A stretch of DNA of 36,827 nucleotides from contig JBQTIP010000080.1 in NCBI GenBank assembly GCA_052388025.1, positions 1 to 36,827 of the forward strand, read 5' to 3'. Origin of the DNA: JBQTIP01 sp052388025. Lineage in GTDB: Bacteria; Actinomycetota; UBA4738; HRBIN12. Under the pieces are notes generated by a model that saw only the letters and a list, made by a program, of their open reading frames with translations, was not told the DNA's origin and did no database searches. Positions 25,770 to 33,013 of this stretch are shown piece after piece (the first letter of the stretch is position 1; every line of letters starts with the position of its first letter). Position numbers and translations under genes: made by a program.

Positions 25770-26266
25770 TCCGCCGGCTCCCACCCGCGTAGGAGCGCCG
25801 CCACCTTCGCAGCGATGGCCCCCGCGCTGGAGGCCGTGTCGGTGCCGGCGAGCGGTATCCCCGCGATGGCGGAGGCTTCCAGGGTTAGCGCCCTCATGTC
25901 CTCGCCCTCGAGATCGTGAACGTTGTTCTTGCCGCAGGCGCGGGCCATCATCTGCAGCTCCATCGTCATGGACTGGATGAAGTTGAACACGCGGTCCGCG
26001 GCCTCGTCCAACACGAGCCGCTTCTCGAGCTCCGGGTCCTGAGTCGTGATCCCGACCGGGCAGCGGCCGGTGTGGCAGTGGTGGCAGTACCCGGGCTCGA
26101 CGCCGAGGGCGCGGTAGTCCTCGACGAAGAGCGGGGCGTTGCAGTTCAGCGCTATCAGTCCTGCCGTCCCGATCGAGTCGTCCGCCGCGGCCCCGACGTC
26201 TGGCCGGTCGAGGTCGACCCGGACCACCATCGCGCCGTCCGCCGACGGTCTCCTTGGTTCGCGCAT
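25766..26266 (-). pseudogene. C-terminal fragment of a glutamate-synthase-type FMN/3Fe-4S domain protein
   Basis: 166 residues. The segment GTAGLIALNC...CHHCHTGRCPVGITTQDPELEKRL matches the region around the 3Fe-4S cluster of glutamate synthase domain-2 proteins (shown in part), and the tail with MARACGKNNVHDLEGEDMRAL matches their C-terminus. Intact relatives carry about 300 or more residues before this, including the FMN site, and these are absent: only 168 bases separate this start from the divergent fhs start. The reading frame is intact and coupled to soxD, and GAGGAGG directly touches the ATG at 26266, so it may still be translated. I call it a truncated remnant; a small working Fe-S protein is the alternative. 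Confidence 0.65.
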
Positions 26267-26434
26267 CCTCCTCGACCACTCCGAACCTACGCTCCGGGAC
26301 GCCCGGCCGCCACTTTGTGGTAGCGTCCGTCTTCGCCTGATTTGGCTCGCCGTCTATGGAGAGTATGGACATATGCGAAGACGGTCCTGGCGAGGAATTC
26401 CACTGCTTCGAACTGTAGCCATCCTACACATACC
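26267..26434. promoter_or_regulatory. Divergent region between the sox-linked fragment and fhs, with a 10-base inverted repeat
   Basis: CCGTCTTCGC at 26327-26336 is exactly complementary to GCGAAGACGG at 26375-26384, with 38 bases between. The arms could be paired operators or the base of an RNA stem in the fhs leader. A smaller CCAC-TTT-GTGG hairpin lies at about 26311-26321. No Shine-Dalgarno sequence precedes the fhs ATG (CCTACACATACC-ATG), so its translation start is unusual for this window. No clear -35/-10 pair was found. Confidence 0.45.
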
Positions 26435-28111
26435 ATGAAGTCCGGCCTGGAGATCGCGCAGGAGGCGACCCTCCGCCCGATCGCCGACGTCGGGGCCGAT
26501 GCTGGGATCTCGCCAGACGAGCTCGAGCCCTTCGGCCGGTACCGCGCGAAGGTCGACCTCTCGGTCCTCGACCGTCTCGCCGGCAGCCCGGACGGGAAGG
26601 TCGTGATCGTCACTGCCATCACGCCCACCAAGGCCGGCGAGGGGAAGACCACGACCTCGCTCAGCTTGACCCAGGGCCTCGGGAAGATCGGCCAGCGGGT
26701 CATGCTCTGCCTCCGCGAGCCGTCGATGGGCCCGGTGTTCGGGATCAAGGGCGGCGGGACCGGCGGCGGCTACGCGCAGGTCGTCCCCATGGAGGACATC
26801 AACCTGCACTTCAACGGCGACTTCCACGCGGTGACGGCGGCGCACAACCTCCTCGCGGCGGCGATAGATGCCTCCCTGTTCCATGGCAACCCGCTCGGGA
26901 TCGACCCGTCCTCGATCACCTGGCCGCGCGCGATGGACGTCAACGAGCGAGCCCTCCGCTACTCGGTGATCGGGCTCGGCGGCAAGCCACACGGCGTCCC
27001 CCGCGAGTCGAGCTTCGTCATCACGGCAGCCTCCGAGGTCATGGCGATCCTCGCCCTGGCCTCCGACCTTGCCGACCTGCGCGTGCGCCTCGGCCGGATC
27101 GTCGTAGCCGAGAACCGCGACGGCCGGCCGGTAACGGCCGAGGATCTTCGGGTGGCCGGCGCCATGACGGTCATCATGAAAGACGCGATCAGGCCGAACC
27201 TCGTGCAGACGCTCGAGGGCCAGCCGGTGCTGATCCACGCCGGGCCGTTCGGCAACATCGCTCACGCCAACAACTCGATCATCGAGGACCGGATGGCCAT
27301 GAAGCTCGCCGACATCGTGGTGACGGAGGCCGGCTTCGGATCGGACCTGGGACTCGAGAAGTTCTGCCACATCGTCTGCCGGTTCGCGGGCATCACGCCG
27401 TCGGCCGCGGTGCTCGTAACCACGGTCCGGGCACTGAAGGCTCACGGCGGCATGCCCGACGACGCCAAGGTGCTGACGGGGGAGAACCGCGAGGCGCTCC
27501 TCGCCGGCATGGAGAACCTCGCAGCACACGTGGACATCGTCAAGGCGTTCGGGCTTCGCTGCGTCGTCTCCGTCAACCGGTTCCCAACGGACACCGAGGC
27601 GGAGCTCGCGCTGCTCCGAGAGTTCGCGGAGGGCATGGGCGCGTACCGAGTGGTCCAGAACGAGGGGTTCGGCCGCGGCGGGGAAGGCGCCGGCGAGCTG
27701 GCGAACGCGGTAGTCGAGGCCGTCGACGGCCCCAGTGGATTCCAGCCGCTCAACTCGCCCGGCACGCCGCTGAAGCAGCAGATCGAGACGATCGCCACTC
27801 GCGTGTACGGCGCCGACGGAGTCGACTACCTGCCCCAGGCCAAGAAGGACATCGCCCGCATGGAGACCCTCGGGTTCGGCGAGTACCCGGTGTGCATGGC
27901 GAAGACCCACCTCTCCCTCTCGCACGACCCACTGCTCAGGGGCAGGCCCCGGGGGTTCAACCTCCCGATCCGCCAGGTCGTGCCGTCGGCCGGCGCCGGG
28001 TTCGTGGTGGCGCTCTGCGGGGACATGCAGCGCATGCCGGGGCTCGGCCACGAGCCGGCGTTCACCAAGGTCGACATCGACGAGACCGGTAGGACCGTCG
28101 GGCTCTTCTAG
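26435..28111 (+). CDS. fhs: Formate-tetrahydrofolate ligase
   Basis: 558 residues, full length. The P-loop PTKAGEGKTTT is at 64-74. It is followed by the family signatures EPSMGPVFGIKGGGTGGGYAQV (in part), HFNGDFHAVTAAHNLL, GFGSDLGLEKF and a late TGYP-like region around FGEYPVCMAKTHLSLS. It makes 10-formyltetrahydrofolate from formate and ATP, or runs in reverse to release formate and ATP. In organisms with folate-linked N-demethylation, fhs near sox genes fits the reverse direction. The start lacks a ribosome site but matches the family N-terminus (LEIAQEATLRPI). Confidence 0.97.
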   Translation: MKSGLEIAQEATLRPIADVGADAGISPDELEPFGRYRAKVDLSVLDRLAGSPDGKVVIVTAITPTKAGEGKTTTSLSLTQGLGKIGQRVMLCLREPSMGPVFGIKGGGTGGGYAQVVPMEDINLHFNGDFHAVTAAHNLLAAAIDASLFHGNPLGIDPSSITWPRAMDVNERALRYSVIGLGGKPHGVPRESSFVITAASEVMAILALASDLADLRVRLGRIVVAENRDGRPVTAEDLRVAGAMTVIMKDAIRPNLVQTLEGQPVLIHAGPFGNIAHANNSIIEDRMAMKLADIVVTEAGFGSDLGLEKFCHIVCRFAGITPSAAVLVTTVRALKAHGGMPDDAKVLTGENREALLAGMENLAAHVDIVKAFGLRCVVSVNRFPTDTEAELALLREFAEGMGAYRVVQNEGFGRGGEGAGELANAVVEAVDGPSGFQPLNSPGTPLKQQIETIATRVYGADGVDYLPQAKKDIARMETLGFGEYPVCMAKTHLSLSHDPLLRGRPRGFNLPIRQVVPSAGAGFVVALCGDMQRMPGLGHEPAFTKVDIDETGRTVGLF

Positions 28112-28123
28112 GGAAAGCGGCCG

Positions 28124-28597
28124 TTACTCGGGCAGCCAAACGAGGCACGACGCCTCGCGGCGGAGGGCACGGGCGGCCCTGCGGTAGCGACGGGAAGACA
28201 GCTTCTTGCGATCGGGGCCGAAGACGAGCAGTCCGGCCGCCCGTTCCGCAACGAGCTGGAGCAGCGCCTGCACCGGCCGTGGGCTTCGCACTCGCAGACG
28301 CTCCACGCGTACGCCGAGCGATCGAGCAAGCTCGGCCGGCGCTCGGACCGCGACCGATACGTCCGGCGTGAACTCCTCCAGCGCGTCGTAGCCGAGCATC
28401 ACGGACATCGGCAGAGGCTCCAGCCGGGTGATGTTGGCCACGATGAGCGCCTGCCCCGACTCCACGGCGCTGTCCACCGCGAAGGCGGCCGCCGCCTGGT
28501 CGAACGGGACGCCGAGCGTCGCGAGGAGGACCGGGCGACTCCCGGCCGCGGCGCCTGTCGCAGTGTCGGATCGGGCGGATCTGGTCCTCGTGCTCAC
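28124..28597 (-). CDS. UspA-like universal stress protein
   Basis: 157 residues. After a Ser/Thr/Arg-rich N-terminus it has the UspA alpha/beta pattern: PVLLATLGVPFDQAAAAFAVD, a middle helix of AELARSLGVRVERLRV, then LLVFGPDR and a final strand ASCLVWLPE. The usual ATP-binding glycine motif (GxxGxn-GS) is not evident, as GPDRKKLSSRR stands there. The GTG at 28597 overlaps the stop of the zinc-ribbon membrane protein gene (GTGA). It converges with fhs, 12 bases apart. Function is unknown beyond a small-molecule or stress-linked role for the family. Confidence 0.7.
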   Translation of the reverse strand: MSTRTRSARSDTATGAAAGSRPVLLATLGVPFDQAAAAFAVDSAVESGQALIVANITRLEPLPMSVMLGYDALEEFTPDVSVAVRAPAELARSLGVRVERLRVRSPRPVQALLQLVAERAAGLLVFGPDRKKLSSRRYRRAARALRREASCLVWLPE

Positions 28598-28947
28598 TCC
28601 GGCTTCAACTTCCACGTGGGAAGGCCCCGGGCACGCGCCCGCACCTTCCTCCGCCAGACGGGCATGTAGAAGAGGTACCACCCCGCGAGCACGAGGAGGG
28701 CGAGGACGAAGAATCGCTCGCCGACGAAGATGCCCAGCGGGACGAAGACGCCGGCGACAACGAGCGCGGCGACGATGACGTTTACCCGCATCCGCCGCAT
28801 CTCCCGCATGATCCCCCAGTACTGGTCGGCCGGGATCTGCGCCGTGTTCCAGCGCCTTCCGCAGGTCGGGCACTCCCACGCCTCGCCGTACGGGACGTAC
28901 TGGATCTCGCCGCAGTCGCAGCTAACGGTGATCAGCGCCCCACGCAC
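28594..28947 (-). CDS. Small zinc-ribbon membrane protein, function unknown
   Basis: About 117 residues. A treble-clef-like zinc ribbon (SCDCGE ... WECPTCGRRW) occupies residues 8-35. Two hydrophobic segments follow (about 55-72 and 76-92), then a basic tail ending in PTWKLKPE. The start is uncertain: a GTG at 28947 directly follows a TTG at 28950. A TACAAT hexamer only about ten bases upstream of the starts would fit a leaderless mRNA. It is coupled to the UspA-like gene. I do not recognise a named family. Confidence 0.65.
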   Translation of the reverse strand: MRGALITVSCDCGEIQYVPYGEAWECPTCGRRWNTAQIPADQYWGIMREMRRMRVNVIVAALVVAGVFVPLGIFVGERFFVLALLVLAGWYLFYMPVWRRKVRARARGLPTWKLKPE

Positions 28948-28991
28948 CAAACCATTGTAGCCACCTCACACGTTCGATCGGCCCGCCCATT

Positions 28992-29012
28992 GTGCGCACC
29001 GCGCGGCGCGGT
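28992..29012. promoter_or_regulatory. Overlapping palindromes upstream of the APC permease
   Basis: GTGCGCAC (28992-28999) is a perfect palindrome and ACCGCGC-G-GCGCGGT (28998-29012) is a perfect 15-base one. They lie just upstream of a candidate -35 box at 29016. They may bind a regulator in the divergent region between the zinc-ribbon gene and the permease, although the G/C-rich sequence makes chance palindromes commoner. Confidence 0.28.
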
Positions 29013-29015
29013 ACA

Positions 29016-29044
29016 TTGCACGGACCCAGGCACAGTGCTACCGT
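29016..29044 (+). promoter_or_regulatory. Candidate promoter of the APC permease gene
   Basis: TTGCAC (29016-29021) and TACCGT (29039-29044) are 17 bases apart and 30 bases before the GTG start. Each hexamer matches consensus only partly. The same spacing occurs with TTGCCG (31536) and TACCAT (31559) before the acyl-CoA-dehydrogenase-like gene. Confidence 0.33.
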
Positions 29045-29073
29045 CGCGCCGACCTTTGAGTAGGGGGTGCTCG

Positions 29074-30564
29074 GTGGCTGAAGCAAGGGTAGAGGAACGC
29101 CAGCTCCTCAAGTCGCTCCACTGGTACGACGGGTTCGTGATCGCGCTCTGCAACCCGGGTTTCCTGATCGGCTCGCTGGGGTTCTCACTGGCCACCATCG
29201 GCGCGCTCGGTTCGGTGATCCTGTGGGGCATCTCGGCGACCTTGGGACTGCTGCAGAACTGGATCTACTCGGAGAGCGCTGCGATGTTCCCCGACAAGCC
29301 GGGCGGGATCTCCCTGTACGCGCACGAGGGCTGGCGGAAGTACTTCTCGCTGTTCGGCCCGATCGCCGCGTTCGGGTACTGGATCGGCTGGTCCGTGGTC
29401 CTCGCGATCTTCGGCAACCTGATCGGCTCGCTCGTGGTAGCGGAGTGGTTCGAAGGCCAGGCAGACGACGTCTACTACACGATCGGCTCGGCTGCCTTCG
29501 GGCTGGCGCAGGTCATCGGGATCGGCATCATCGTCGCCGTCTGGCTCTTCAACGTGTTCGGCGTCAAGCCGTCCCTGGCGGTCGGCTACGTGACGGGCGT
29601 GCTGCTGATGATCCCGCTCGTGATCCTCATCATCGTCCCGTACCTCTCGGGCGACTGGGAGAGCTCCAACATCACATACGAGAGCATCCCCGGCTTCAGC
29701 GATTTCTCGGTCGCGCTGATATGGCTCTTCATCATGTGCTGGTCGGCGTACGGGATCGAGGTGTGTGCGAGCTTCGCGCCCGAGTACCACGACACTAAGC
29801 GCGACACCGCGCTCGCGCTGCGCAGCGCCGCGACCTTCTCGCTGGTCGTCTACGTGCTGCTCCCGCTCGGGTTAGGTGGCGTCGTGGGGATCGCAGGCGA
29901 CTCTGGCGCGTACTACGTCGCGGCCTTCAAGAGCGTGGTCGGCTCGGGGATCGGGGGGATCGCCATCATCTCACTGATCGCGAGCCTAGTCCTGTCCATG
30001 AACTCTGCGACGGCTGACGGCGGCCGGGCACTGTACGGCATCGCTCGAGACGACATGACGATCAAGTGGCTGTACCACCTGAACCGATTCTACGTGCCCG
30101 CGCGGGCGATGACCGTCGACATGGTCGTCAACACGGGTCTGATCGTCCTGCTCGGAGCTAACAACTTCGCGATTCTTTACATGTCCAACATCGGGTACGT
30201 GTCCGCGCACGTGCTGGCGCTCACGGGCTTCCTGCTGCTGCGAAGGGATCGTCCGAACTGGCCGCGCCCGATCAAGGTGGGGCCCGCCTGGGTCACGGTC
30301 GCAGCGATCCTTGCCGCCTTCAACCTCCTCCTCGTGATATGGGGCGTCACCCAACAGGAGCTCGCCGCCTACATCGGCTTCTACGAGTTCACGGGCCTCC
30401 CCTTCTACATCGGGGTGGGGGTGCTGGTCCTGTCCGTCCTGCTGTTCTTCTACCGGCGAGCGGTGGAGGACAAAGCGAAGATCACCTTCCGCGACAAGGA
30501 CGTGCCCACGATGCCCAACGAGGCGCAGATGGCACTGCTTCGGGAGGAGGCCAAGCCCGGCTGA
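29074..30564 (+). CDS. APC superfamily amino acid/amine permease
   Basis: 496 residues with about 12 hydrophobic helices. The first helix contains NPGFLIGSLGFSLATIGALG and the next ESAAMFPDKPGGISLYAH, the usual APC pattern with an unwound glycine-rich first helix. TM6-like SAYGIEVCASFAPEYHDTKRD is also present. It lies in the inner membrane and probably imports an amino acid or amine; the substrate is not readable. The GTG start at 29074 has AGGGGG 6-7 bases upstream. A strong terminator-like hairpin follows at 30598-30627. Confidence 0.9.
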   Translation: MAEARVEERQLLKSLHWYDGFVIALCNPGFLIGSLGFSLATIGALGSVILWGISATLGLLQNWIYSESAAMFPDKPGGISLYAHEGWRKYFSLFGPIAAFGYWIGWSVVLAIFGNLIGSLVVAEWFEGQADDVYYTIGSAAFGLAQVIGIGIIVAVWLFNVFGVKPSLAVGYVTGVLLMIPLVILIIVPYLSGDWESSNITYESIPGFSDFSVALIWLFIMCWSAYGIEVCASFAPEYHDTKRDTALALRSAATFSLVVYVLLPLGLGGVVGIAGDSGAYYVAAFKSVVGSGIGGIAIISLIASLVLSMNSATADGGRALYGIARDDMTIKWLYHLNRFYVPARAMTVDMVVNTGLIVLLGANNFAILYMSNIGYVSAHVLALTGFLLLRRDRPNWPRPIKVGPAWVTVAAILAAFNLLLVIWGVTQQELAAYIGFYEFTGLPFYIGVGVLVLSVLLFFYRRAVEDKAKITFRDKDVPTMPNEAQMALLREEAKPG

Positions 30565-30597
30565 GCTTCCAAGCGTAATCGCGGCAACCGACCGCAC

Positions 30598-30627
30598 GGC
30601 AGGAGGGCGATCGCTCGCCCTCCTGCC
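30598..30627 (+). terminator. Strong hairpin after the APC permease gene
   Basis: GGCAGGAGGGCGA and TCGCCCTCCTGCC form a perfect 13-base stem around a TCGC loop. It lies 33 bases after the permease stop and 25 bases before the next start. There is no T-run, which is common for terminators in high-GC genomes; partial read-through to the dioxygenase gene remains possible. Confidence 0.6.
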
Positions 30628-30652
30628 CGTCTCATCGGGGGCGCGAGCAGGG

Positions 30653-31513
30653 ATGATCGAGCGGTTCACCGACGAGCAGGTGGAGGGCTTCCACCGCGAC
30701 GGGTTCTTGATCGTCGAGGAGGGCCTCGTCTCCGAGGCGGCCCTCGATCGCCTCCGGGACCGGTTCGGGAAGCTCTTCGAGGGCGAGTACCAGACCGGGA
30801 TCAAGCCCGACGAGGTGAACTGGGTCCTGGGCCGCGACCCCGAGGACCGCACCCGCCAGATCTGCAACGGCTGGCGTGCCGATGACGTGATCGCCGCCCA
30901 AGTGCTCTCCGAGCGGACCGGACGGCTCGCGTCACAGCTCATGGGCTACCGGGGTGTCCGGATCCTGCAGGACAACTGCCTGTGGAAGCCGCCGGGAACG
31001 AAGTCGATCGGGCTGCACCAGGACGGCTCCTACGCCGGCTACCTGGTCCCGCCCGAGATGATCACCTGCTGGATCGCGCTGGACGACACGCAGGCAGGCG
31101 CGGGCCCGATCGAGTACGTCCGGGGTTCGCACACATGGCCCAAAGCGCCTCCCTCTCGCGGCGAGTTCCACGCGCCCGACGACTGGCTGGAGCCGGCTCG
31201 CGGGGCGGTGCCGGAGGGCTCCGGGCTCGACCTCGCGCCCGTTGTGGTCAAGGCCGGCGGCTGCTCGTTCCACCACCCCTGGACCTTCCATGGCTCAGGG
31301 CCGAACACGAACGCCACGGTCGAGCGCCGCGCCCTCGTCTCGCACATGGTCGCCGTTGAGACGCGCTTCCACCCAACCAACGTCGACCTCATCTACTCGC
31401 GGTACCGTCGCCGGGGCGACCTCGCGATGGACGAGTCGTTCTTCCCGGTCATCTGGGACGAGACCGGCGGTCGCACTACTTGGCTCCAGGAGCTGCCCGC
31501 GCTCGACGCGTAG
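30653..31513 (+). CDS. Phytanoyl-CoA dioxygenase (PhyH) family Fe(II)/2-oxoglutarate oxygenase
   Basis: 286 residues. The metal triad is visible as His122 and Asp124 (LHQDGSY) and His213 (WTFHGSGPN). An Arg a dozen residues later (ERRALVSH) is suited to bind 2-oxoglutarate. PhyH members hydroxylate CoA esters, ectoine, amino acids or amines, and hydroxylation of an N-methyl group would cause demethylation. The ATG at 30653 follows AGCAGGG. Placed between a permease and a GcvT fusion gene, it may act on the imported amine (inference). Confidence 0.87.
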   Translation: MIERFTDEQVEGFHRDGFLIVEEGLVSEAALDRLRDRFGKLFEGEYQTGIKPDEVNWVLGRDPEDRTRQICNGWRADDVIAAQVLSERTGRLASQLMGYRGVRILQDNCLWKPPGTKSIGLHQDGSYAGYLVPPEMITCWIALDDTQAGAGPIEYVRGSHTWPKAPPSRGEFHAPDDWLEPARGAVPEGSGLDLAPVVVKAGGCSFHHPWTFHGSGPNTNATVERRALVSHMVAVETRFHPTNVDLIYSRYRRRGDLAMDESFFPVIWDETGGRTTWLQELPALDA

Positions 31514-31608
31514 CTCCGCGCGGACGGCGCCGACCTTGCCGGGACGGAACCCCGGCTCTACCATGGCCTCGACAGGCACGTATCCGCGCTCGACTAGGGG
31601 GTCACGGA
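31514..31608 (+). promoter_or_regulatory. Intergenic leader of the acyl-CoA-dehydrogenase-like gene
   Basis: Contains TTGCCG (31536-31541) and TACCAT (31559-31564) with a 17-base spacer, a candidate weak promoter. The spacer includes a GCCGGG/CCCGGC hairpin. It shares the 11-mer GCGCCGACCTT (31527-31537) and TAGGGGGT before the start with the leader of the APC permease (29046-29056 and 29061 on). Confidence 0.33.
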
Positions 31609-33012
31609 ATGTCGGAGAAGATGTGGGGTTCGGAGCCGTTCTGGGGCCTCGGGGACGAATGGGACCCCGACTGGGTCCTGACCGACCGCCAGAAGGAGCT
31701 TCGCGAGACGCTCATCCGGCTGTGCGAGAAAGAGCTTCGGGCGAACGCCAAGCGCTTCGACGACGAGATCGAGTTCCCCCGTCGCAACCTCGAGTTGCTG
31801 GGCGAGCACGGGTTCCTGGCCCTCACGGTGCCGGAGGAGTACGGCGGGCTTGGCGAGGGCCACGTGGCGTACTCCATGGTTTGCGAGACGATCGCGCGAT
31901 ACGGGTGCGCGTCGACCGCCATGTGCTACGTCATGCACATCGGCGCCGTGAACGCGATCATGCTGCGCCCCACCGAAGCGCTCATCGACACGTACATCCG
32001 GCCGCTCAACAGCGGTCTGATCGGGACGCTCTCGTATTCCGACCCCGAGACGGGCAGCCACTTCTGGTACCCGATCTCCTCGGGGGCCGAACGCTCCGAC
32101 GGCGGCTACAAGGTTCGCAAGAAGGCCTCCTGGACCACGTCCGCGGGGTTCGCCGACTTCTACGTCGTACAGACGACGAGCCCCGACTTCAAGGGGTACG
32201 ACGATCTCTCGGTCTTCGTGATCGACAAGAAGGACGTGCAATCCCAGCCCTCGACGTGGGACGCGCTCGGCTTGCGAGGCAACCAGTCCGGGCCGCTCGA
32301 GGTCCCCGGCGTGCAGGTCCCCGAGGACCACATCGTGGGTCCGATCGGGGACGGCGCCGCCTCCAACGACGAGTCGGTCGACCCCTGGTTCCTGATCGGG
32401 TCGTCCTCCGTGTGGAACGGCCTCGCCCTGGGGGCGATCGACATCGCCAGACGCCACACGACGCGGAAGAAGCACGTCGACGTGGGGCTGCGGGTCGCCG
32501 ACTACCCGACGATCCAGGACTACGTCGGGGAAGCCGTGATCGACACGAACGCAAGCCGGCTGTTCGTGCTGTCGGTGGCACGAGCGATGGACACGGAGAC
32601 CGACGACAACACGAAGATCCTCCGGCCGGGTGAGACCGCCCGGGCCAACTACCTCCACTGGGCGTGGCAGATCAAGTTCGAGGCGGCGAAGAACGTCGCG
32701 CACGTAGTCGACAAGATGCTGCACGCATGCGGAGGCTCCGGCTACAAGCGGGACATGGAGCTGGAGCGCTACCTGCGTGACGCGAAGGCCGGCTGGGTGA
32801 TGGGCCCCACGAACGAGGTGCTGCGACAATTCGTCGGCAAGGCCGTACTACTGGGATTCGAGTCGCTCGACTACTGGAACCAAACCTACAACCGCCGGGC
32901 CGTCGAGAACGAGACCAAGAAGCTCGACATCGCGGCCAAGCGCGAGCTGGCCGAGCAGCTGCTGGCCGAGGCCCTCGAGCAGGAGGCGAAGGAGCCGGCC
33001 GCGAGGAGCTGA
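31609..33012 (+). CDS. Acyl-CoA dehydrogenase-fold flavoprotein lacking the usual catalytic Glu
   Basis: 467 residues. Landmarks of the acyl-CoA dehydrogenase fold are LLGEHGFLALTVPEEYGGLG, LSYSDPETGSHFWY, GNQSGPLEVPGVQVPEDHIVG, and HACGGSGYKRDMELERYLRDAK. The normal C-terminal motif YEGTNE, which carries the catalytic base, reads VMGPTNE here (Gly399, coded at 32803-32805). The alternative base position of isovaleryl-CoA-type enzymes, in the middle helix, also shows no acidic residue in FLIGSSSVWNGLALG. It may therefore be a flavin-dependent monooxygenase or other non-dehydrogenase member. The ATG at 31609 has AGGGGG about nine bases upstream. The next gene starts one base after its stop. 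Confidence 0.88.
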   Translation: MSEKMWGSEPFWGLGDEWDPDWVLTDRQKELRETLIRLCEKELRANAKRFDDEIEFPRRNLELLGEHGFLALTVPEEYGGLGEGHVAYSMVCETIARYGCASTAMCYVMHIGAVNAIMLRPTEALIDTYIRPLNSGLIGTLSYSDPETGSHFWYPISSGAERSDGGYKVRKKASWTTSAGFADFYVVQTTSPDFKGYDDLSVFVIDKKDVQSQPSTWDALGLRGNQSGPLEVPGVQVPEDHIVGPIGDGAASNDESVDPWFLIGSSSVWNGLALGAIDIARRHTTRKKHVDVGLRVADYPTIQDYVGEAVIDTNASRLFVLSVARAMDTETDDNTKILRPGETARANYLHWAWQIKFEAAKNVAHVVDKMLHACGGSGYKRDMELERYLRDAKAGWVMGPTNEVLRQFVGKAVLLGFESLDYWNQTYNRRAVENETKKLDIAAKRELAEQLLAEALEQEAKEPAARS

Positions 33013-33013
33013 C

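Noticed and set aside
25497..26372. 291-residue minus-strand reading of the soxD frame
   Set aside because: Only the last 90 residues are SoxD; the upstream part overlaps the glutamate-synthase fragment in another frame and has no family pattern.
26350..26384. THF riboswitch, suggested by a GGAGAGTA start before a folate gene
   Set aside because: The bases after GGAGAGTA do not follow the riboswitch core and no matching closing strand was found.
26354..28051. 565-residue minus-strand ORF
   Set aside because: Antisense to fhs, which is unmistakable on the plus strand.
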